7,451 nucleotides of DNA from Campylobacterales bacterium. Its GTDB lineage: Bacteria > Campylobacterota > Campylobacteria > Campylobacterales > SZUA-545. Under the pieces are notes generated by a model. It saw only the letters and a program-made list of their open reading frames with translations, made no database searches and was not told the DNA's origin. The position numbers and the translations under genes are program-made. Location: the NCBI GenBank assembly GCA_025800305.1, contig JAOXRY010000257.1, positions 1 to 7,451 of the forward strand, written 5' to 3'. Every line of letters starts with the position of its first letter. Positions within the stretch are counted from its first letter, which is position 1. Shown here in pieces: positions 5,985-7,451 of this stretch.

Positions 5985-6029
5985 CTATATAAAAGTAATT
6001 AATTAATCATTTGAATTAATAATTTTTAT

Positions 6030-6689
6030 TTAAATCTCCCCACCAAGTTTAGCAAAAAGAAATAATTGGGCGATAGATACTGCTCTATCTCCAAGCTTTT
6101 CCAATTTTCTAACAGCTGTTAAAATTTGAAAATAATCGTGTGCAGAATCCACATCACTTTGACTTAATTGAAATAGGCTTTTTTCCAAAACTTCATAAAG
6201 ATCATCAGTTTTACTTTCATTTACAGAAACAGAAGTAAACTTCATAGAGATCTCTTCTTCTTCCTTGAAATTAATCATCTCTAATGCTGTTTGTAATGCT
6301 CCTATGGTTGCTCTATGCAGAGGAACTGTATGTTGAAATACAACTTCAAGATCTACTTCACTATCAAAATGCTTTGAAAATAATTTAATATAGTTTTTTG
6401 TATTTGATGCTGCTCTTGTTAACTCATTGGTAATTTTAAAAAATGAGACTAAACATCTCAATTCATTGGCTTCTGGGGAAAATAGTGCTAAAGTTGTTAG
6501 AACTTGATTATCGATATCATGTGCTTTTTTACTAACATCACAAAGTTCTTCTTTTGCTTTTTTGAACATAGCAACATCTCTTTTTTCTAACGCCTCTAAA
6601 GCTTTAGCATTGGCATTTAAGATACACCCACCAATAGCTTGAATATCTGCTTTGATTCCCGCTTTTTTCTCTTCGTAATTAGCTAACAT
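6030..6689 (-). CDS. phoU: Phosphate transport system regulatory protein PhoU
   Basis: This 219-residue all-helical protein has the PhoU layout of two three-helix repeats (about 8-110 and 115-215). The second repeat carries the family metal-binding signature LEKLGDRAVSIA (196-207) with Glu197 and Asp201. The corresponding part of the first repeat reads LTRAASNTKNYI (90-101), where the expected Glu and Asp are Thr91 and Ser95, so that site looks lost. PhoU restrains the Pst transporter and signals phosphate sufficiency to a partner kinase. The ATG overlaps the pstB stop by 1 nt (TAATG), and GGGAG lies 9 nt upstream inside pstB, which supports the start and co-transcription. Identity is firm from sequence plus context. 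The length is slightly short of the E. coli protein (about 240). Confidence 0.93.
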   Translation of the reverse strand: MLANYEEKKAGIKADIQAIGGCILNANAKALEALEKRDVAMFKKAKEELCDVSKKAHDIDNQVLTTLALFSPEANELRCLVSFFKITNELTRAASNTKNYIKLFSKHFDSEVDLEVVFQHTVPLHRATIGALQTALEMINFKEEEEISMKFTSVSVNESKTDDLYEVLEKSLFQLSQSDVDSAHDYFQILTAVRKLEKLGDRAVSIAQLFLFAKLGGEI

Positions 6690-7451
6690 TAACCAAATCT
6701 CCCTGTAATATAATCTTCTGTTTTCTTCTCTTTTGGATTAACAAAGATATTCTCTGTAATATCATACTCAATCAAATCTCCAAGGTGGAAGAAAGCTGTA
6801 TAATCAGCGACCCTACCAGCTTGTTGCATATTGTGTGTTACTGTGATAATTGTGTATTTCTCTTTTAATTCAAGCATAAGTGCTTCAATCTTCTCTGTTG
6901 AGATTGGATCTAACGCTGATGTTGGCTCATCCATAAGAACGATATCAGGTTTAACAGCAATTGTCCTTGCAATACAAAGTCTTTGTTGTTGACCTCCTGA
7001 AAGTCCTGTTCCTGGCTGAGCAAGAATATCTTTTACCTCGTCCCAAATACCAGCACCTCTTAGTGACTCTTCAACTAAATCATCACAATCACTTCCCTTT
7101 TTTACAATTCCATGCTTTAATGGGGCATATGCAACATTGTCATAGATTGATTTTGGAAATGGGTTAGGCTGTTGAAAAACCATACCAACTTTTTTTCTTA
7201 CACTTACTTCATCAACATTTTTGTCATAAATATTTTGACCTTCAATAATAACCTCACCTTTGATTCTTGCACTGGAAACAAGGTCATTCATCCTATTTAA
7301 ACATCTTAAGAATGTCGACTTTCCACAACCAGATGGACCAATTAAAGCTGTAATTTGATTTTCATATAGATCTAAGTTTAAATCATGAAGAGCGTGTTTA
7401 TCTCCATACCAAAGGTTTAGATCTTTTACATTAATTTTTGTTTTCTTTTCC
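6689..7451 (-). CDS. pstB: Phosphate ABC transporter ATP-binding protein PstB (start codon just outside window)
   Basis: The reading frame is open from position 7450 at the right edge and gives 253 residues, so only a few N-terminal residues can be missing (E. coli PstB has 257). All ABC ATPase motifs are present in order: LWYGDKHALHDLNL near the N-terminus, Walker A GPSGCGKST, Q-loop VFQQPNPFPKSIYDNVAY, signature LSGGQQQRLCIARTIA, Walker B IVLMDEPTSALDP and H-loop TVTHNMQQA. The NPFP-x-SIYDNV and LSGGQQQRL forms are specific to PstB. It powers high-affinity phosphate import with the PstC and PstA membrane proteins, whose genes are expected upstream outside the window. The stop codon overlaps the phoU start. 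A Met at 7289-7291 is internal, since Walker A lies before it. Confidence 0.96.
   Translation of the reverse strand, partial: EKKTKINVKDLNLWYGDKHALHDLNLDLYENQITALIGPSGCGKSTFLRCLNRMNDLVSSARIKGEVIIEGQNIYDKNVDEVSVRKKVGMVFQQPNPFPKSIYDNVAYAPLKHGIVKKGSDCDDLVEESLRGAGIWDEVKDILAQPGTGLSGGQQQRLCIARTIAVKPDIVLMDEPTSALDPISTEKIEALMLELKEKYTIITVTHNMQQAGRVADYTAFFHLGDLIEYDITENIFVNPKEKKTEDYITGRFG

Noticed and set aside
6961..7167. Plus-strand open frame of 68 codons inside pstB
   Set aside because: It is an antisense shadow of the Q-loop to signature region of PstB.
7289..7291. Met codon at 7291 as the pstB start
   Set aside because: Walker A (GPSGCGKST) and the conserved N-terminal strand are encoded upstream in the same open frame, so this Met is internal.

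Overview
The window is AT-rich and densely packed. All nine genes lie on the minus strand, so the biological reading order runs from high to low coordinates. Base composition, the T-rich promoters with TATAAT-type -10 boxes, the AHQ-x-x-QPL style histidine kinase and the nikKMLQ gene order all suggest a Campylobacterota (epsilonproteobacterial) genome, possibly a free-living Sulfurimonas/Arcobacter-like organism. The genus cannot be fixed from sequence reading alone. No mobile element, RNA gene, CRISPR array or broken gene was seen, and no stretch over 300 bases lacks a gene.

Right-hand block (7451 to 3942), phosphate uptake and signalling: the ATPase of the Pst phosphate transporter (pstB, start codon just outside the window) is followed, with a 1-nt overlap, by phoU. 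After a 78-nt gap comes a large membrane histidine kinase with a double Cache sensor, a HAMP linker and a complete kinase core. No response regulator gene lies beside it. The gap carries a perfect 11-bp inverted repeat whose 3' arm contains the kinase Shine-Dalgarno. A TATAAT box overlaps its 5' arm. This suggests that read-through mRNA from pst-phoU and mRNA from a local promoter are translated differently.

Middle block (3866 to 2072): a small charged phasin-like protein and an ABC1/UbiB-type atypical kinase overlap by 11 nt and form a two-gene unit with its own plausible promoter.

Left-hand block (1940 to 1), nickel or cobalt uptake: a periplasmic DUF4198 protein (NikK), the substrate-binding membrane protein NikM/CbiM, the membrane-anchored NikL and the start of NikQ/CbiQ are packed with gaps or overlaps of a few bases. 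The missing ATPase (NikO/CbiO) is expected just beyond position 1. This is the order of the nikKMLQO type of ECF nickel transporter. A perfect 22-bp palindrome, a smaller 13-bp palindrome and a TATAAT box lie in the 131-nt region ahead of nikK and are the best candidates for its control region.

Most of the window is recognisable. The parts most worth following up are the structured leader of the histidine kinase, the palindromes ahead of the nickel operon, and the ABC1 kinase/phasin-like pair in what is probably a menaquinone-using organism.
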